A stretch of 64,000 bases of DNA from Prescottella equi (GCF_002094305.1 NZ_LWTX01000001.1:682001-746000); one strand, 5' to 3'. Positions 9,154 to 18,489 are shown, numbered from the stretch's first letter. Notes: generated by a model not told the origin, from the sequence alone. Made by a program: numbers and translations.

Positions 9154-11061
9154 ATGGTGTCCACATCCCCGTCCGGTGAGTCCGGCGCGTCCACGCGCCG
9201 GGCTCACGTCGTCCGCACAGTTCTCGCGTTGGTCGTCATCGCGCCGCTCGCGATCGCCGGCTTCTACATGTGGGCGCTGTGGAATCCGGGCGACACCGTG
9301 AGCCGTCTGCCCGTCGCGATCGTCAACGCAGACGCGGGCGCCGAGGTCGACGGCACCCGGATCGTCGCGGGCGACGACGTCGTCGCCGGTCTGGTCGACA
9401 GCGGCGACGTCGACTGGAAGGTCGTCTCGGCGCAACAGGCCCAGGACGGTGTCGACGACGGCACCTACTACTTCTCGGTCCTGATCCCGGAGACGTTCAG
9501 CGCCGACGTCGCCAGCGCCGCGAGTGGCAGCGGCCGCAAGGCCCAGCTCGATGTCGTCTACAACGACTACAACAGTCTCGTCGCCACACCGGTCGGGGAG
9601 AGCGTCGTCGCGCAGGTGCGCTCGGCCGTCTCGGAGTCGATCGGTGAGCAGTCCGTCGATCAGGTCCTCATCGGGCTCGGTGACCTCGGCAAGGGCTTCG
9701 GCGAGGCGGCGGCCGGCGCGCAGCAGCTGTCGGCCGGAACGAAGGACGCGCTCGCCGGCACCAACGAGCTCTACGCCGGCAGCAAGGAGCTGTCGACGGG
9801 ACTCGGTGAGGCGAACCAGGGTGGAAAGGAACTCGCGGCTGGTGCCGGGGAACTCGCGGCGGGCGCCGGCCAGGCTGCGGCGGGCTCGGGTCAGCTGAGC
9901 ACCGGACTGAACCAACTGGTGGGCGGCACGGACGAGCTGGGGGCCGGCGCGAAACAGATCAGCGACCTCGTCGACACGGTCACCGGACCGCTGCTCAGCA
10001 TCCTCGGTGAACAGGGCGAGATCCAGTCCCAGCTCGTCGAGCTGCGGGACGGCGCACGGGAGCTGGCACGTCAGCTCACCGATCCGTCGGCGGACTACCG
10101 CGGCGGCCTGATGTCGGCGGCTGCGGGTGCCGGGGAGCTGAACACCGGGCTCGGCGAACTGTCGTCGGGAGCGAACCAGCTGAGCACCGGCGCGAACGAA
10201 TTGTCGGCGGGACTGGGGCAGCTGAACACCGGCGGAATCCAGCTGCGGGACGGACTGGGGCAGCTGTCGACCGGCATGGGTCAGCTCGACAGCGGAAGCA
10301 ACGAACTCGCGACCGGGTTGACCGACGGCGCCGCGCAGGTTCCCCAGTTCACCGACGAAGAGCGGGCCACCACGGCAGGGCTCCTGTCCGCGCCCGTCGC
10401 CGTCGAGGAGAAGTACGCCTACCCGGCCGCCGGATTCGGGCCCGGTGCGGTGCCGGCTGTGATGTCGGTGCTGTTGTTCCTCGTCGGCATCTTGATCTGG
10501 TTCGTCGTCCGTCCGCGTCGGGGAAGCCCGCAGCGCGTGCACGAGAACGTGATCCGGGAGGGGCTGCGTCGCTACCGGGTGCCGGCGCTCGTCACGCTCG
10601 TCGCGGCGCTCGTGGCGACGGTGGTCTCGCTCGTCGTCGCCGACGCGGATCCGCCGAGCGTTCTGGCCCTCGCCGCTGTCATGATCCTCGTGGGTGCGGC
10701 GGCGGTGGCGCTGGGACGGCTCTTCACGGTGGTCTTCGGTGCGGTGAACGGCACCTTTGTGGCGTTGGGGGCGTTGATGATCCAGATCTTCGCTTTCGGC
10801 GCCGTCTACCCGATCGAGCAGATGCCCGCCCCGCTGCAGTGGTTGCACGCACTGATGCCGCTGACGTGGGCGCGCAACGCCATGCGGATGGTCCTCGTCG
10901 GCTACTACGGGCCGCGGTTCTGGACGGCGGTCGCAGGCCTCGTCGCGCTGGTCCTCGTCGCCGTGGCGTTCACCATCTGGTGGCGACGTCGCCAGGAACC
11001 GGTCGGGGACGACGTTCCCCCGATGGACGACCCCACCGTCGTGATGGAGCGCGTCGGCTGA
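9154..11061 (+). CDS. YhgE/Pip-family membrane protein
   Basis: 635 residues. One transmembrane segment lies near the N-terminus (VVRTVLALVVIAPLAIAGFY). A long extracytoplasmic region of Gly/Ala/Ser/Leu/Glu repeats follows (units like ELSTGLGELSSGANQLS), predicted helical and amphipathic. Five or six transmembrane helices of the ABC-2 type end the protein. This is the YhgE/Pip architecture, seen in phage infection proteins and ESX- or export-linked proteins. ATG 9154 follows GAGAGAG; an in-frame ATG at 9091 is possible but poorly placed. The exact role is unknown. A bidirectional terminator follows. Confidence 0.85.
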   Translation: MVSTSPSGESGASTRRAHVVRTVLALVVIAPLAIAGFYMWALWNPGDTVSRLPVAIVNADAGAEVDGTRIVAGDDVVAGLVDSGDVDWKVVSAQQAQDGVDDGTYYFSVLIPETFSADVASAASGSGRKAQLDVVYNDYNSLVATPVGESVVAQVRSAVSESIGEQSVDQVLIGLGDLGKGFGEAAAGAQQLSAGTKDALAGTNELYAGSKELSTGLGEANQGGKELAAGAGELAAGAGQAAAGSGQLSTGLNQLVGGTDELGAGAKQISDLVDTVTGPLLSILGEQGEIQSQLVELRDGARELARQLTDPSADYRGGLMSAAAGAGELNTGLGELSSGANQLSTGANELSAGLGQLNTGGIQLRDGLGQLSTGMGQLDSGSNELATGLTDGAAQVPQFTDEERATTAGLLSAPVAVEEKYAYPAAGFGPGAVPAVMSVLLFLVGILIWFVVRPRRGSPQRVHENVIREGLRRYRVPALVTLVAALVATVVSLVVADADPPSVLALAAVMILVGAAAVALGRLFTVVFGAVNGTFVALGALMIQIFAFGAVYPIEQMPAPLQWLHALMPLTWARNAMRMVLVGYYGPRFWTAVAGLVALVLVAVAFTIWWRRRQEPVGDDVPPMDDPTVVMERVG

Positions 11062-11083
11062 TCAGCACGATCCGCAGCAACGT

Positions 11084-11118
11084 TCAGGGCCCGGTCGAGT
11101 AGTTCGACCGGGCCCTGA
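11084..11118. terminator. Bidirectional terminator between the Pip gene and ectC
   Basis: A perfect 15-bp stem, TCAGGGCCCGGTCGA at 11084-11098 with its complement at 11104-11118 around a 5-base loop, sits between two convergent genes. Confidence 0.85.
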
Positions 11119-11131
11119 CCGTTGTGGAGAT

Positions 11132-11548
11132 CTACGAGGCTGCGCGCTCGTCCTCGTCGAGGGTGACGAGCGGGTAGACACCGTTCTCGTCGTGTACCTC
11201 GCGTCCGGTGACCGGAGGATTGAACACGCACAACATGCGCATCGTGGTGACAGGTTCCACCCGGTGTCGCTCGTGCCCGTTCAACAGGTACATCGTTCCG
11301 GGCCGGAGCTGGTACACCTCGCCGCTGTCGAGGTCGGTGAGGATGCCGTCGCCCTCGATCAACCACACCGCCTCGATGTGGTTGGCGTAGTGGAACTCGT
11401 TGACCGATCCCGCGCGAATGGTGGTCTCGTGGAACGAGAATCCGACGCCGTCGCCGGCGAGCACGATGCGTTTGCTGCGCCAGTTTCCGTCCTCGCTGGT
11501 GATGTCGCGGTCGGTGTCGGTGATCTCGTCGGTGGTGCGAACGATCAT
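11132..11548 (-). CDS. ectC: L-ectoine synthase
   Basis: 138 residues, the usual EctC length, beginning MIVRTTDEITDTDRDI. This cupin enzyme closes N-gamma-acetyl-diaminobutyrate to ectoine. The metal- and substrate-binding cupin strands are visible (FHYANHIEAVWLIEGDG, LNGHERHRVEP). The start at 11548 follows AGGAG. It is the last gene of ectABC. No ectD hydroxylase follows, since transcription ends at the hairpin 11084-11118, so this locus supports ectoine but not hydroxyectoine. Confidence 0.97.
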   Translation of the reverse strand: MIVRTTDEITDTDRDITSEDGNWRSKRIVLAGDGVGFSFHETTIRAGSVNEFHYANHIEAVWLIEGDGILTDLDSGEVYQLRPGTMYLLNGHERHRVEPVTTMRMLCVFNPPVTGREVHDENGVYPLVTLDEDERAAS

Positions 11549-11592
11549 GAAAGCTCCTCTCGTCGCTACGTTTCCGGTTGGCCCGGGGGGTG

Positions 11593-12852
11593 TCAGGCGA
11601 AGACCTTGGCGGTGGCCTCGGCCAGGATGCTCAGTCCGTGGTCGAGTTCGGCCTCGGTGATGGTCAGCGGCGGCAGCAGCTTGACCACCTCGTCGGACGG
11701 TCCCGAGGTCTCGGCGAGCAGCCCCTCGTCGAATGCGATTCCGCACACCTTGACGGCCATACCGGGATCGGCGAACACCAGACCCTGGACCATGCCGCGG
11801 CCGCGGGTGCTGACGCCGTCGAAAGTCTGGGCCAGGTTCGAGAAGATCTGGCTGATCCGCTCACCCTTCGCGAGCGTGGACTTCTGCAGCGCGTCGTCGG
11901 CCCAGTAGTGATCGAGGGCCGCGGTGGCCGTCACGAAAGCCGGGTTGTTGCCGCGGAATGTGCCGTTGTGCTCGCCCGGTGCCCAGAGGTCGAGCTCGGG
12001 CTTGAAGAGCGTGAGCGCCATAGGCAGGCCGTAGCCGCCGATCGACTTCGACAGGGTCACGATGTCCGGGGTGATCCCGGCGACCTCGAACGAGAAGAAC
12101 GGACCGGTTCGGCCGCAGCCCATCTGGACGTCGTCCACGATGAGCAGGATGTCGCGCCGCTGGCACAGGTCGGCGAGGGCCCGCAGCCATTCGGGCCGTG
12201 CGACGTTGACGCCGCCCTCACCCTGGACGGTCTCGACGATCACCGCGGCGGGACGGTTGAGCCCGCTGCCCGAGTCGTCGAGCACGCGTTCGAACCACTG
12301 GAAGTCTTCGGTGACTCCGCCGAAGTAGTTGTCGAACGGCATGGGGGTGGCGTGCACCAACGGAACACCGGCACCCGCACGCTTCATCGAGTTGCCGGTC
12401 ACCGACAGTGCGCCCAGCGTCATACCGTGGAAAGCGTTGGTGAAGTTGATGATCGACTCACGGCCGGTGGCCTTGCGGGCGAGTTTCAGTGCGGCCTCGA
12501 CGGAGTTGGTGCCGGTCGGTCCGGGGAACTGGACCTTGTAGTCGAGCCCGCGGGGCTCGAGGATGTTGCGCTGGAAGCTCTTCAGGAACTCCCGTTTGGC
12601 GACGGTGGACATGTCCAGGCCGTGCGTGATGCCGTCGCTCGCGATGTAGTCGATGAGCGCCTGCTTCATCACAGGGTTGTTGTGTCCGTAGTTGAGTGCG
12701 CCGGCGCCCGCGAAGAAGTCCAGGTACTCGCGCCCGCCCTCGTCGCGGATCCACGCACCGGACGCGGATTCGAACACGGAGGGCCAGTTACGGCTGTAGC
12801 TCCGCACCTCGGATTCGAGCGATTCGAAGATGCTGGTCTCGACTGTGGTCAT
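11593..12852 (-). CDS. ectB: Diaminobutyrate--2-oxoglutarate transaminase
   Basis: 419 residues from ATG 12852 ([14 protein letters not shown]). This class III PLP aminotransferase converts aspartate semialdehyde to L-2,4-diaminobutyrate. The PLP site includes [12 protein letters not shown] and the Schiff-base Lys in [14 protein letters not shown]. Start choice is supported by AGGAG 7-8 bases upstream and by the usual family length. It lies 13 bases after ectA and 44 before ectC. Confidence 0.97.
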   Translation of the reverse strand: MTTVETSIFESLESEVRSYSRNWPSVFESASGAWIRDEGGREYLDFFAGAGALNYGHNNPVMKQALIDYIASDGITHGLDMSTVAKREFLKSFQRNILEPRGLDYKVQFPGPTGTNSVEAALKLARKATGRESIINFTNAFHGMTLGALSVTGNSMKRAGAGVPLVHATPMPFDNYFGGVTEDFQWFERVLDDSGSGLNRPAAVIVETVQGEGGVNVARPEWLRALADLCQRRDILLIVDDVQMGCGRTGPFFSFEVAGITPDIVTLSKSIGGYGLPMALTLFKPELDLWAPGEHNGTFRGNNPAFVTATAALDHYWADDALQKSTLAKGERISQIFSNLAQTFDGVSTRGRGMVQGLVFADPGMAVKVCGIAFDEGLLAETSGPSDEVVKLLPPLTITEAELDHGLSILAEATAKVFA

Positions 12853-12865
12853 GGGTGCTCCTTCC

Positions 12866-13393
12866 TCAGGAGGCATTCCGCGGCGAGATCGTGAAAAGAT
12901 CCTCGGCCTCGTGCCCGTCGGGAAAATCGTTGGGGGAGAACAGTTCACTCTTGGTGATCTCACATCCGCGCCGATGGGCGACGGACGTGAACAGCGCAAT
13001 CGATGCGGCATTGTCCGGGCTGATGGTGGTCTCGAGCTTCCAGACACCCTGCAACGCAACATGGTCGAGCAGGTGGGATAGCATGCGTCCGGCCAGTCCG
13101 CGGCCCCGCTGATCCTCGTCCACGGCGACCTGCCAGACGAATAGTGTGGCCGGCACCTCGGGGCGCACATAGCCGGTAACGAATCCTACGACCCTGTCGT
13201 CGGCGGTCGCGACGATCGAGGTGTCCTGAAAATCTCTGCACCACAACAGGTACGAGTAACTCGAATTGAGGTCGAGCACCTGTGAATCCTTGGCGATCTC
13301 CCAGAGCCGGACTCCGTCTGAGATCTGGGGCTTACGAAACTCCACCGCGTCCGGCACGGTGGTTGGGGTATTTCTCAGCTGTGTTGGCGTCAT
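12866..13393 (-). CDS. ectA: L-2,4-diaminobutyrate N-acetyltransferase
   Basis: 175 residues with a GNAT fold. EctA features include [15 protein letters not shown] near the N-terminus, the acetyl-CoA loop [14 protein letters not shown] and [13 protein letters not shown]. It catalyses acetylation of diaminobutyrate in ectoine synthesis, the osmoprotectant pathway. ATG 13393 follows AAGGA. It is the first gene of ectABC; its upstream region has an inverted repeat over a likely -10 box and a CRP-type site. Confidence 0.96.
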   Translation of the reverse strand: MTPTQLRNTPTTVPDAVEFRKPQISDGVRLWEIAKDSQVLDLNSSYSYLLWCRDFQDTSIVATADDRVVGFVTGYVRPEVPATLFVWQVAVDEDQRGRGLAGRMLSHLLDHVALQGVWKLETTISPDNAASIALFTSVAHRRGCEITKSELFSPNDFPDGHEAEDLFTISPRNAS

Positions 13394-13410
13394 TGTGGTT
13401 GGCGTCCTTG

Positions 13411-13429
13411 TTGTTCGAACGTAACAACC
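13411..13429 (-). promoter_or_regulatory. ectA promoter region with inverted repeat
   Basis: On the reverse strand GTTGTT-ACGTTCG-AACAAC forms a 6-bp inverted repeat around TACGTT (13419-13424), a plausible -10 box 25-30 bases upstream of the ectA start. A second imperfect dyad, GATTTC (13440-13445) and GAAATC (13457-13462), lies behind it. Either could bind an osmotic-stress regulator; no regulator is encoded next door. Confidence 0.45.
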
Positions 13430-13502
13430 CGACGCCTCGATTTCACGGAACCAGCGAAATCGGACAGAGAAGGCCCTACAGCCGTGCAGGTGAGAAGGTG
13501 TA

Positions 13503-13518
13503 TGTGACCCTGATCACA
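13503..13518. promoter_or_regulatory. CRP/GlxR-type cAMP receptor site
   Basis: TGTGACCCTGATCACA matches TGTGA-N6-TCACA perfectly. It lies between the recQ-like stop (8 bases away) and ectA, roughly 95-100 bases upstream of the likely ectA start of transcription, a position used by class I activators. Confidence 0.6.
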
Positions 13519-13525
13519 GACGGTA

Positions 13526-15634
13526 TCACTTGGGGGTCGCGAGCGCGAAAGGAAGGACGGCGGGGGCACCTGCCCGACGCAGCGTGCGGGCCGCCATCGT
13601 CAGCGTCCAACCCGTGTCGGTGACGGTGTCGAGGAGCAGCACCGGGCGGGCGACACCGGACAGGTCCGGGGCCTCCCACCGTCCGTCGAGTCCCGCGACA
13701 CGGTACGCCGAATTGGCCGCCGAGACCGGCGCAAGCTCGGGCCGCACGTGCAGCACACCCAGATCCTCGAGTCTGCCCACCTCGGCCAGTCGCGTGGTGA
13801 GCGACCGCACCAGGATCGGATGCGTCGACGATTCCAGACCCATCACCGCGCCCGGACGTTCGGCCCAGTCCCAGGCCGCGAGGACCTTGATGCAGGCGTC
13901 GACGATCGCGTCCGGTACCGACCCGTCCGGGCCGTCCAGCAGGCCTCGCAGGCGCTGACCCCATCCCAGGTCGGACAGTCGGCCGAGTACGCGGCCCGGC
14001 TCCGGGCCGTCGGAGATCTTGCCGGACAGGTTGATTCCGAGCTTGGCCATCCCGGTGGGCCACTGCTTGCGCGGCGCGAGGTCGATGCCGGGGCGCTGCA
14101 GACGCTGCCGGGTGTCGGCGAGCGTGGTGTCGCTCACGTCGGGGCTGTACTTCGGACCGGCACAGTTGTCGCAACGGCCGCAGTCACCGGCCGCGGCCAG
14201 TCCCGGATCGTCGAGCTGTCGGCGCAGGAACGTCATGCGGCACTCGTCGGTGCGCTCGTACTCGAGCATCGCTTGCTGCTCGGCCTGCCGGGCGGCGTCC
14301 AGTCGTCCGTAGCGTCCGGCGTCGTACGTCCAGGGCTGCCCGGTGGCCACCCAGCCGCCGCGGACGCGGCGTACCGCTCCGTCGACGTCGAGCACCTTGA
14401 GAACGAGGTCGAGTCGCGTCCGGTTCAGTTCCACGAGCGGCTCGAGGGCCATCGTCGACTGTGGGCGATCGGTGTCGAGGACGTCGATGACCTTGCGCAC
14501 GATGTGCTCACGCGGGAACGACACCGATGCGAAGTAGCTCCAGATCTGCTGGTCCTCGTGCCCGGGCAGCAGCACCACCTCGGCGCTGTCGGTGGAACGC
14601 CCGGCTCGGCCCACCTGCTGGTAGTACGAGATGGGCGACGACGGGGCGCCGAGATGCACGACGAACCCCAGATCGGGCTTGTCGAATCCCATGCCCAACG
14701 CCGACGTCGCGACCAGTGCCTTGACCCGGTTGTTCAGCAGGTCGTTCTCGAGCACCTCCCGCTCGGCGGCGTCGGTCTGCCCGGTGTACGCGGCGACCTG
14801 GTGACCGCGGTCGGCCAGCAGACTCGCCAGGTCGCGGGCAGCGGAGACGGTGAGCGTGTAGATGATGCCGGACCCGGGGAGCTCGTCGAGGTGCTCGGCC
14901 AGCCACGCCGCACGCTGGGTGGCCTCCGGGATGCGGACGACCGACATGCGCAGCGAGTCGCGTTCGAGGGTGCCCCGCAGCACCAGCGTCTCGGCGCCGC
15001 CCACTCCGAGTTGCGCGGCGACGTCGGTGACAACGCGGTCGTTCGCGGTGGCCGTCGTGGCCAGGACCGGGATGCCCTCGCCGAGTTCCTCGACCAGGGT
15101 CCGGATGCGGCGGTAGTCCGGCCGGAAGTCGTGGCCCCAGTCCGAGACACAATGGGCCTCGTCGACCACGACGAGGCCGGCATCCGCGGCGAGGGACGGC
15201 AGCACCTGGTCGCGGAAGTCGGGGTTGTTGAGTCTCTCGGGGCTGACCAGCAGTACATCGAGTTCGCGGGCGGCCACCCGTTCGTGGATCTCGTCCCACT
15301 CGGTGACGTTGCCCGAGTTGATCGTCGCCGCCCGCACACCGGCCCGTTCGGCAGAGGCGACCTGGTTGCGCATCAGGGCCAGCAGCGGGGAGACGATGAC
15401 GGTCGGGCCGTGCCCGTGTGCCCGCAGCAGCTTCGCGGCGATGAAGTAGACCGCCGACTTGCCCCAGCCGGTGCGCTGCACCACGAGCGCGCGCCGTCGG
15501 CCGACCACCAGGGCTTCGATCGCCGTCCACTGGTCCTCTCGGAGCCGGGCGTCCGGGCCGGCGAGCTCCCGGAGCAACCGTTCGGCCTCGTCGCGGAGAT
15601 CGGCGGCGGACTCGGTGCTGGTCGCGGTCGTCAT
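13526..15634 (-). CDS. RecQ-like ATP-dependent DNA helicase with C-terminal phosphoribosyltransferase-like domain
   Basis: 702 residues from ATG 15634. The superfamily 2 helicase core has motif I RTGWGKSAVYF, motif II VVVDEAHCVSDWGHDFRPDYR and motif VI YYQQVGRAGR. A RecQ zinc-binding region follows (ECRMTFLRRQLDD ... CGRCDNC). The last ~170 residues are not HRDC; they end in VLLLDTVTDTGWTLTMAARTL, which resembles the PRPP loop of type I phosphoribosyltransferases. This suggests a DNA repair helicase carrying a nucleotide-binding tail. Whether the tail is catalytic is unknown. Confidence 0.88.
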   Translation of the reverse strand: MTTATSTESAADLRDEAERLLRELAGPDARLREDQWTAIEALVVGRRRALVVQRTGWGKSAVYFIAAKLLRAHGHGPTVIVSPLLALMRNQVASAERAGVRAATINSGNVTEWDEIHERVAARELDVLLVSPERLNNPDFRDQVLPSLAADAGLVVVDEAHCVSDWGHDFRPDYRRIRTLVEELGEGIPVLATTATANDRVVTDVAAQLGVGGAETLVLRGTLERDSLRMSVVRIPEATQRAAWLAEHLDELPGSGIIYTLTVSAARDLASLLADRGHQVAAYTGQTDAAEREVLENDLLNNRVKALVATSALGMGFDKPDLGFVVHLGAPSSPISYYQQVGRAGRSTDSAEVVLLPGHEDQQIWSYFASVSFPREHIVRKVIDVLDTDRPQSTMALEPLVELNRTRLDLVLKVLDVDGAVRRVRGGWVATGQPWTYDAGRYGRLDAARQAEQQAMLEYERTDECRMTFLRRQLDDPGLAAAGDCGRCDNCAGPKYSPDVSDTTLADTRQRLQRPGIDLAPRKQWPTGMAKLGINLSGKISDGPEPGRVLGRLSDLGWGQRLRGLLDGPDGSVPDAIVDACIKVLAAWDWAERPGAVMGLESSTHPILVRSLTTRLAEVGRLEDLGVLHVRPELAPVSAANSAYRVAGLDGRWEAPDLSGVARPVLLLDTVTDTGWTLTMAARTLRRAGAPAVLPFALATPK

Positions 15635-15686
15635 GCGTCCATCGTGCCCGAGGACGCCGACAGGTCCGGTGTCACGGTGGCTCGGG

Positions 15687-16142
15687 TCAGTAGGTGGAAC
15701 GCGCCATGTGCAGGATCGGGAACGGGCGACCGTCGGCGTCGGTCTCCGAGCGGCCGAGCGTGACGAAGCCGTGGCGTTCGTAGAACCCGACGGCCTGAGG
15801 ATTCTGTTCGTTGACGTCCAGTACCAGGTCCGGATGATCCGCGAGCGCGCGGTCGAGCAGCGCGGAGCCGATTCCGCGTCCGCGATGCGCGTCGTCGACG
15901 AAGAGCATCTCGAGGGAGTTGCCGGCGAGTCCGGAGAAACCCGCAGGCACCCCGTCGACGTCTGCCACTGTGACTTCGACCGCCGGGAGGTAGTCACTGG
16001 TCATCCGGGACTCGAAGAACGCGACGTCCTCGGGGGTGAGGAAATCGTGGGTTGCCTCGACCGCGCTCCGCCAGACGCGGACCAGGGCCGGCCACTCCGT
16101 CGGACTCGTGCACGGCCGCAGGACCGGATCGGCAGAGATCAC
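15687..16142 (-). CDS. GNAT family N-acetyltransferase
   Basis: Acetyl-CoA binding motif MLFVDDAHRGRGIGSALLDRAL, followed by LDVNEQNPQAVGFYERHGF, typical of small GNAT enzymes (YjaB/PhnO-like). The substrate is unknown. GTG 16142 gives 151 residues and fits the domain start (LRPCTSPTEWPAL). An alternative GTG at 16190, immediately after the ribokinase stop, would add 16 residues. It is downstream of rbsK on the same strand. Confidence 0.82.
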   Translation of the reverse strand: MISADPVLRPCTSPTEWPALVRVWRSAVEATHDFLTPEDVAFFESRMTSDYLPAVEVTVADVDGVPAGFSGLAGNSLEMLFVDDAHRGRGIGSALLDRALADHPDLVLDVNEQNPQAVGFYERHGFVTLGRSETDADGRPFPILHMARSTY

Positions 16143-16191
16143 CCGGTGAACCGTACGGGCCCCGACCGCGGGTGCCAACCCGATTTCCACG

Positions 16192-17064
16192 TCAAGCGTC
16201 CGCGGCCGAGATTTCCTCGATCTCGGCGCGCGTCGGCGACGCCGCACTGGCGCCGGGACGGGTCGCGGTGAGCGCGCCCGCCGCACAGGCGAACGTCAGC
16301 GCCGCGAGCGGGCCGCGGCTCCACGCCGATGCCAGCGCTCCCGCGAACGCGTCACCCGCGCCGGTGGTGTCGACGGCGTCGACCGAGGGGGCGGCGACCC
16401 GGAGTTGCTCGCCGCCGGGTCCGCGGTAGCGCGCGCCGTCGGCGCCGAGAGTCGTGACCACGTGCTGCACCCGGGTGAGGGCGTTCTCGCCGAGTTGTCG
16501 CTCCTCGGTTTCGTTCACGACGAGGACGTCCACCGCATCTACTAGGCCGTCGGGCAGTGGCTGCGCCGGAGAGGGATTGAGGATCACGACGGTCCCGTGT
16601 GCGGCGGCGTGCCGGGCGGCCGCGGTCACGGTGTCGAGAGGGATCTCCAACTGGCACAGCAGGACGTCGGCGTCGGCGATTGCCGCCAGCTCGTCGTGTG
16701 TGAGGTCCACGACCCGGGAGTTGGCGCCGGGCACCACGATGATCGAGTTCTGGCCGGAGCTGTCGACAGTGATCGCGGCGACGCCGCTGGGGCCGGGCAC
16801 CTCCCGCAGCCGTTCGGCGTCCACTTCCGCGTCCACGAGTGTCTGGCGCAGTTCGAGCGCGAACGTGTCGTCGCCCACCGCGCCCACGAAGGCGACGTCC
16901 GCTCCGGCCTTCGCCGCGGCGATCGCCTGGTTGGATCCCTTGCCGCCCGGTGTCGTCGCGAACGAGGTGCCGAGGACCGTCTCGCCCGGGGCGGGCATCC
17001 GCGCAGCCCGCGCCACCAGGTCTATGTTGATGCTGCCGACGACGACCACGGTGTTCTGCTCCAT
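16192..17064 (-). CDS. rbsK: Ribokinase
   Basis: 290 residues of the PfkB family. The N-terminal signature is GSINIDLV, followed by TTPGGKGSNQAIAAAKAGADV; the C-terminal signature with the catalytic Asp is DTTGAGDAFAGAL. It phosphorylates D-ribose at O5 using ATP. No ribose transporter or rbsD is adjacent, so substrate specificity rests on sequence similarity only. A downstream GNAT gene may be co-transcribed. Confidence 0.9.
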   Translation of the reverse strand: MEQNTVVVVGSINIDLVARAARMPAPGETVLGTSFATTPGGKGSNQAIAAAKAGADVAFVGAVGDDTFALELRQTLVDAEVDAERLREVPGPSGVAAITVDSSGQNSIIVVPGANSRVVDLTHDELAAIADADVLLCQLEIPLDTVTAAARHAAAHGTVVILNPSPAQPLPDGLVDAVDVLVVNETEERQLGENALTRVQHVVTTLGADGARYRGPGGEQLRVAAPSVDAVDTTGAGDAFAGALASAWSRGPLAALTFACAAGALTATRPGASAASPTRAEIEEISAADA

Positions 17065-17103
17065 GTGCCGAGGCTAGTCGCCCCGCGCGGGGGACCGGCC
17101 GGG

Positions 17104-18489
17104 TCAGTACCGCGACGAGGCGCGTCCGAGCAGGGTGAAGTAGCCCGCGCCGACGAGCACGCCGAACACCGCGCCGACCGCGAGGGCGATCCGGCCCGCA
17201 TCGGTGAAGAACAGCAGTACTACGACGAATGCCAGGAAGGTCAGCGCGATCCAGTTGGTGTACGGCGCGCCGGGCAGCCGGTAGTCCGACGCCGGTAGCG
17301 CGCCGCGATTGACGAAGCGGCGGTAGCGCAGATGACACGCGAGGATCACACCCCACACGAAGATGATCCCGATCGTCGACACCGAGGTGATGTAGACGAA
17401 CGCGCGGTCCGGGGACAGGATGTTGACGACGACGCCGATGATCATCGCTCCGGCCGACATGGTGATACCCGCGTACGGCACGTGCCGACTGCTCAACCTG
17501 CCCAGCACCTCGGGTGCCTCACGGCGCAGCGACAGGCTGCGCAGCATCCGGCCGGTGGAGTAGATGCCGGAGTTGCACGACGACAGCGCCGCGGTGAGCA
17601 GGACGAAATTCATGATGCCGGCGGCGGCGGGGATGCCGATCTGTTCGAGCACCTCGACGAACGGACTCTTACCGGCGTGGAAGTCCTGCCAGCTCGCGAC
17701 CGAGAGGATGACGATCAGCGAGCCGACGTAGAACAGGCCGATGCGGAACGGCAGCGTGTTGATCGCCTTGCGCAGGGTCTGCTTGGGATCCTTGGCCTCG
17801 CCGGCCGTGACGCCGACGAGTTCGACGCCGACGTACGCGAACATGACCACCTGCAGGCTCATCAGCGCACTGCCGAACCCGTTGGGGAAGACGCCACCGT
17901 CCGCCCACAGGTTCGTCACCGTCGGATTGGTGGCGTGACCGAATCCGAGAGTGAGGACGCCGATCCCGATGAGGATCATCCCCAGAATGGCGGTGATCTT
18001 GATGGCCGAGAACCAGAACTCGGCCTCGCCGAAGAGTTTCACCGAGATGAGGTTGGCGCTGAACAGCACGAGCAGGACCACGAGCGCGGTCAGCCACGTC
18101 GGGACACTCGGCCACCAGTACTCGACGTACTTGCCGGCGACCGTGATCTCGGCCATGCACGTGGCCGCCCACACCGCCCAGTACGCCCACCCGGTGGCGA
18201 ACCCGAAGAACCGCCCCAGGAACTCCTCGGCGTACTCGGCGAAGCTGCCGGAGATCGGCCGGTACGTCAGCAGTTCGCCGAGCGCCCGCATGATGACGAA
18301 GATCGCCAGGCCGGCCGCGAGATACGCGAGGATGAGCGACGGCCCGGCCTCCTCGATCGCGCCGCCGGCGCCGTAGAACAGGCCCGTCCCGATCGCGCCG
18401 CCGAGCGCGATCATCTGCACGGTGCGGGCGTTGAGTCCGCGACTGTATCCCTCTGACGGTGCTTGGTGGATCGTCTCGTGTTGTGACAC
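17104..18489 (-). CDS. Amino acid permease, APC superfamily (GabP/AroP/ProY type)
   Basis: About 461 residues with 12 hydrophobic segments. The family signature near the N-terminus is SRGLNARTVQMIALGGAIGTGLF, and EFWFSAIKITAI lies mid-protein. It is a cytoplasmic-membrane symporter for an amino acid or related amine; the substrate cannot be read from the sequence. GTG 18489 is preceded by AAGGA at the right distance. An upstream ATG at 18516 (MRRLHKEKS) is an alternative. The gene diverges from proA, which makes a proline or glutamate-family substrate plausible but unproven. Confidence 0.88.
   Translation of the reverse strand: MSQHETIHQAPSEGYSRGLNARTVQMIALGGAIGTGLFYGAGGAIEEAGPSLILAYLAAGLAIFVIMRALGELLTYRPISGSFAEYAEEFLGRFFGFATGWAYWAVWAATCMAEITVAGKYVEYWWPSVPTWLTALVVLLVLFSANLISVKLFGEAEFWFSAIKITAILGMILIGIGVLTLGFGHATNPTVTNLWADGGVFPNGFGSALMSLQVVMFAYVGVELVGVTAGEAKDPKQTLRKAINTLPFRIGLFYVGSLIVILSVASWQDFHAGKSPFVEVLEQIGIPAAAGIMNFVLLTAALSSCNSGIYSTGRMLRSLSLRREAPEVLGRLSSRHVPYAGITMSAGAMIIGVVVNILSPDRAFVYITSVSTIGIIFVWGVILACHLRYRRFVNRGALPASDYRLPGAPYTNWIALTFLAFVVVLLFFTDAGRIALAVGAVFGVLVGAGYFTLLGRASSRY

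Noticed and set aside
13416-13423. TCGAACGT as an SOS/LexA box upstream of ectA
   Set aside because: Only one half of the TCGAAC-N4-GTTCGA palindrome is present.
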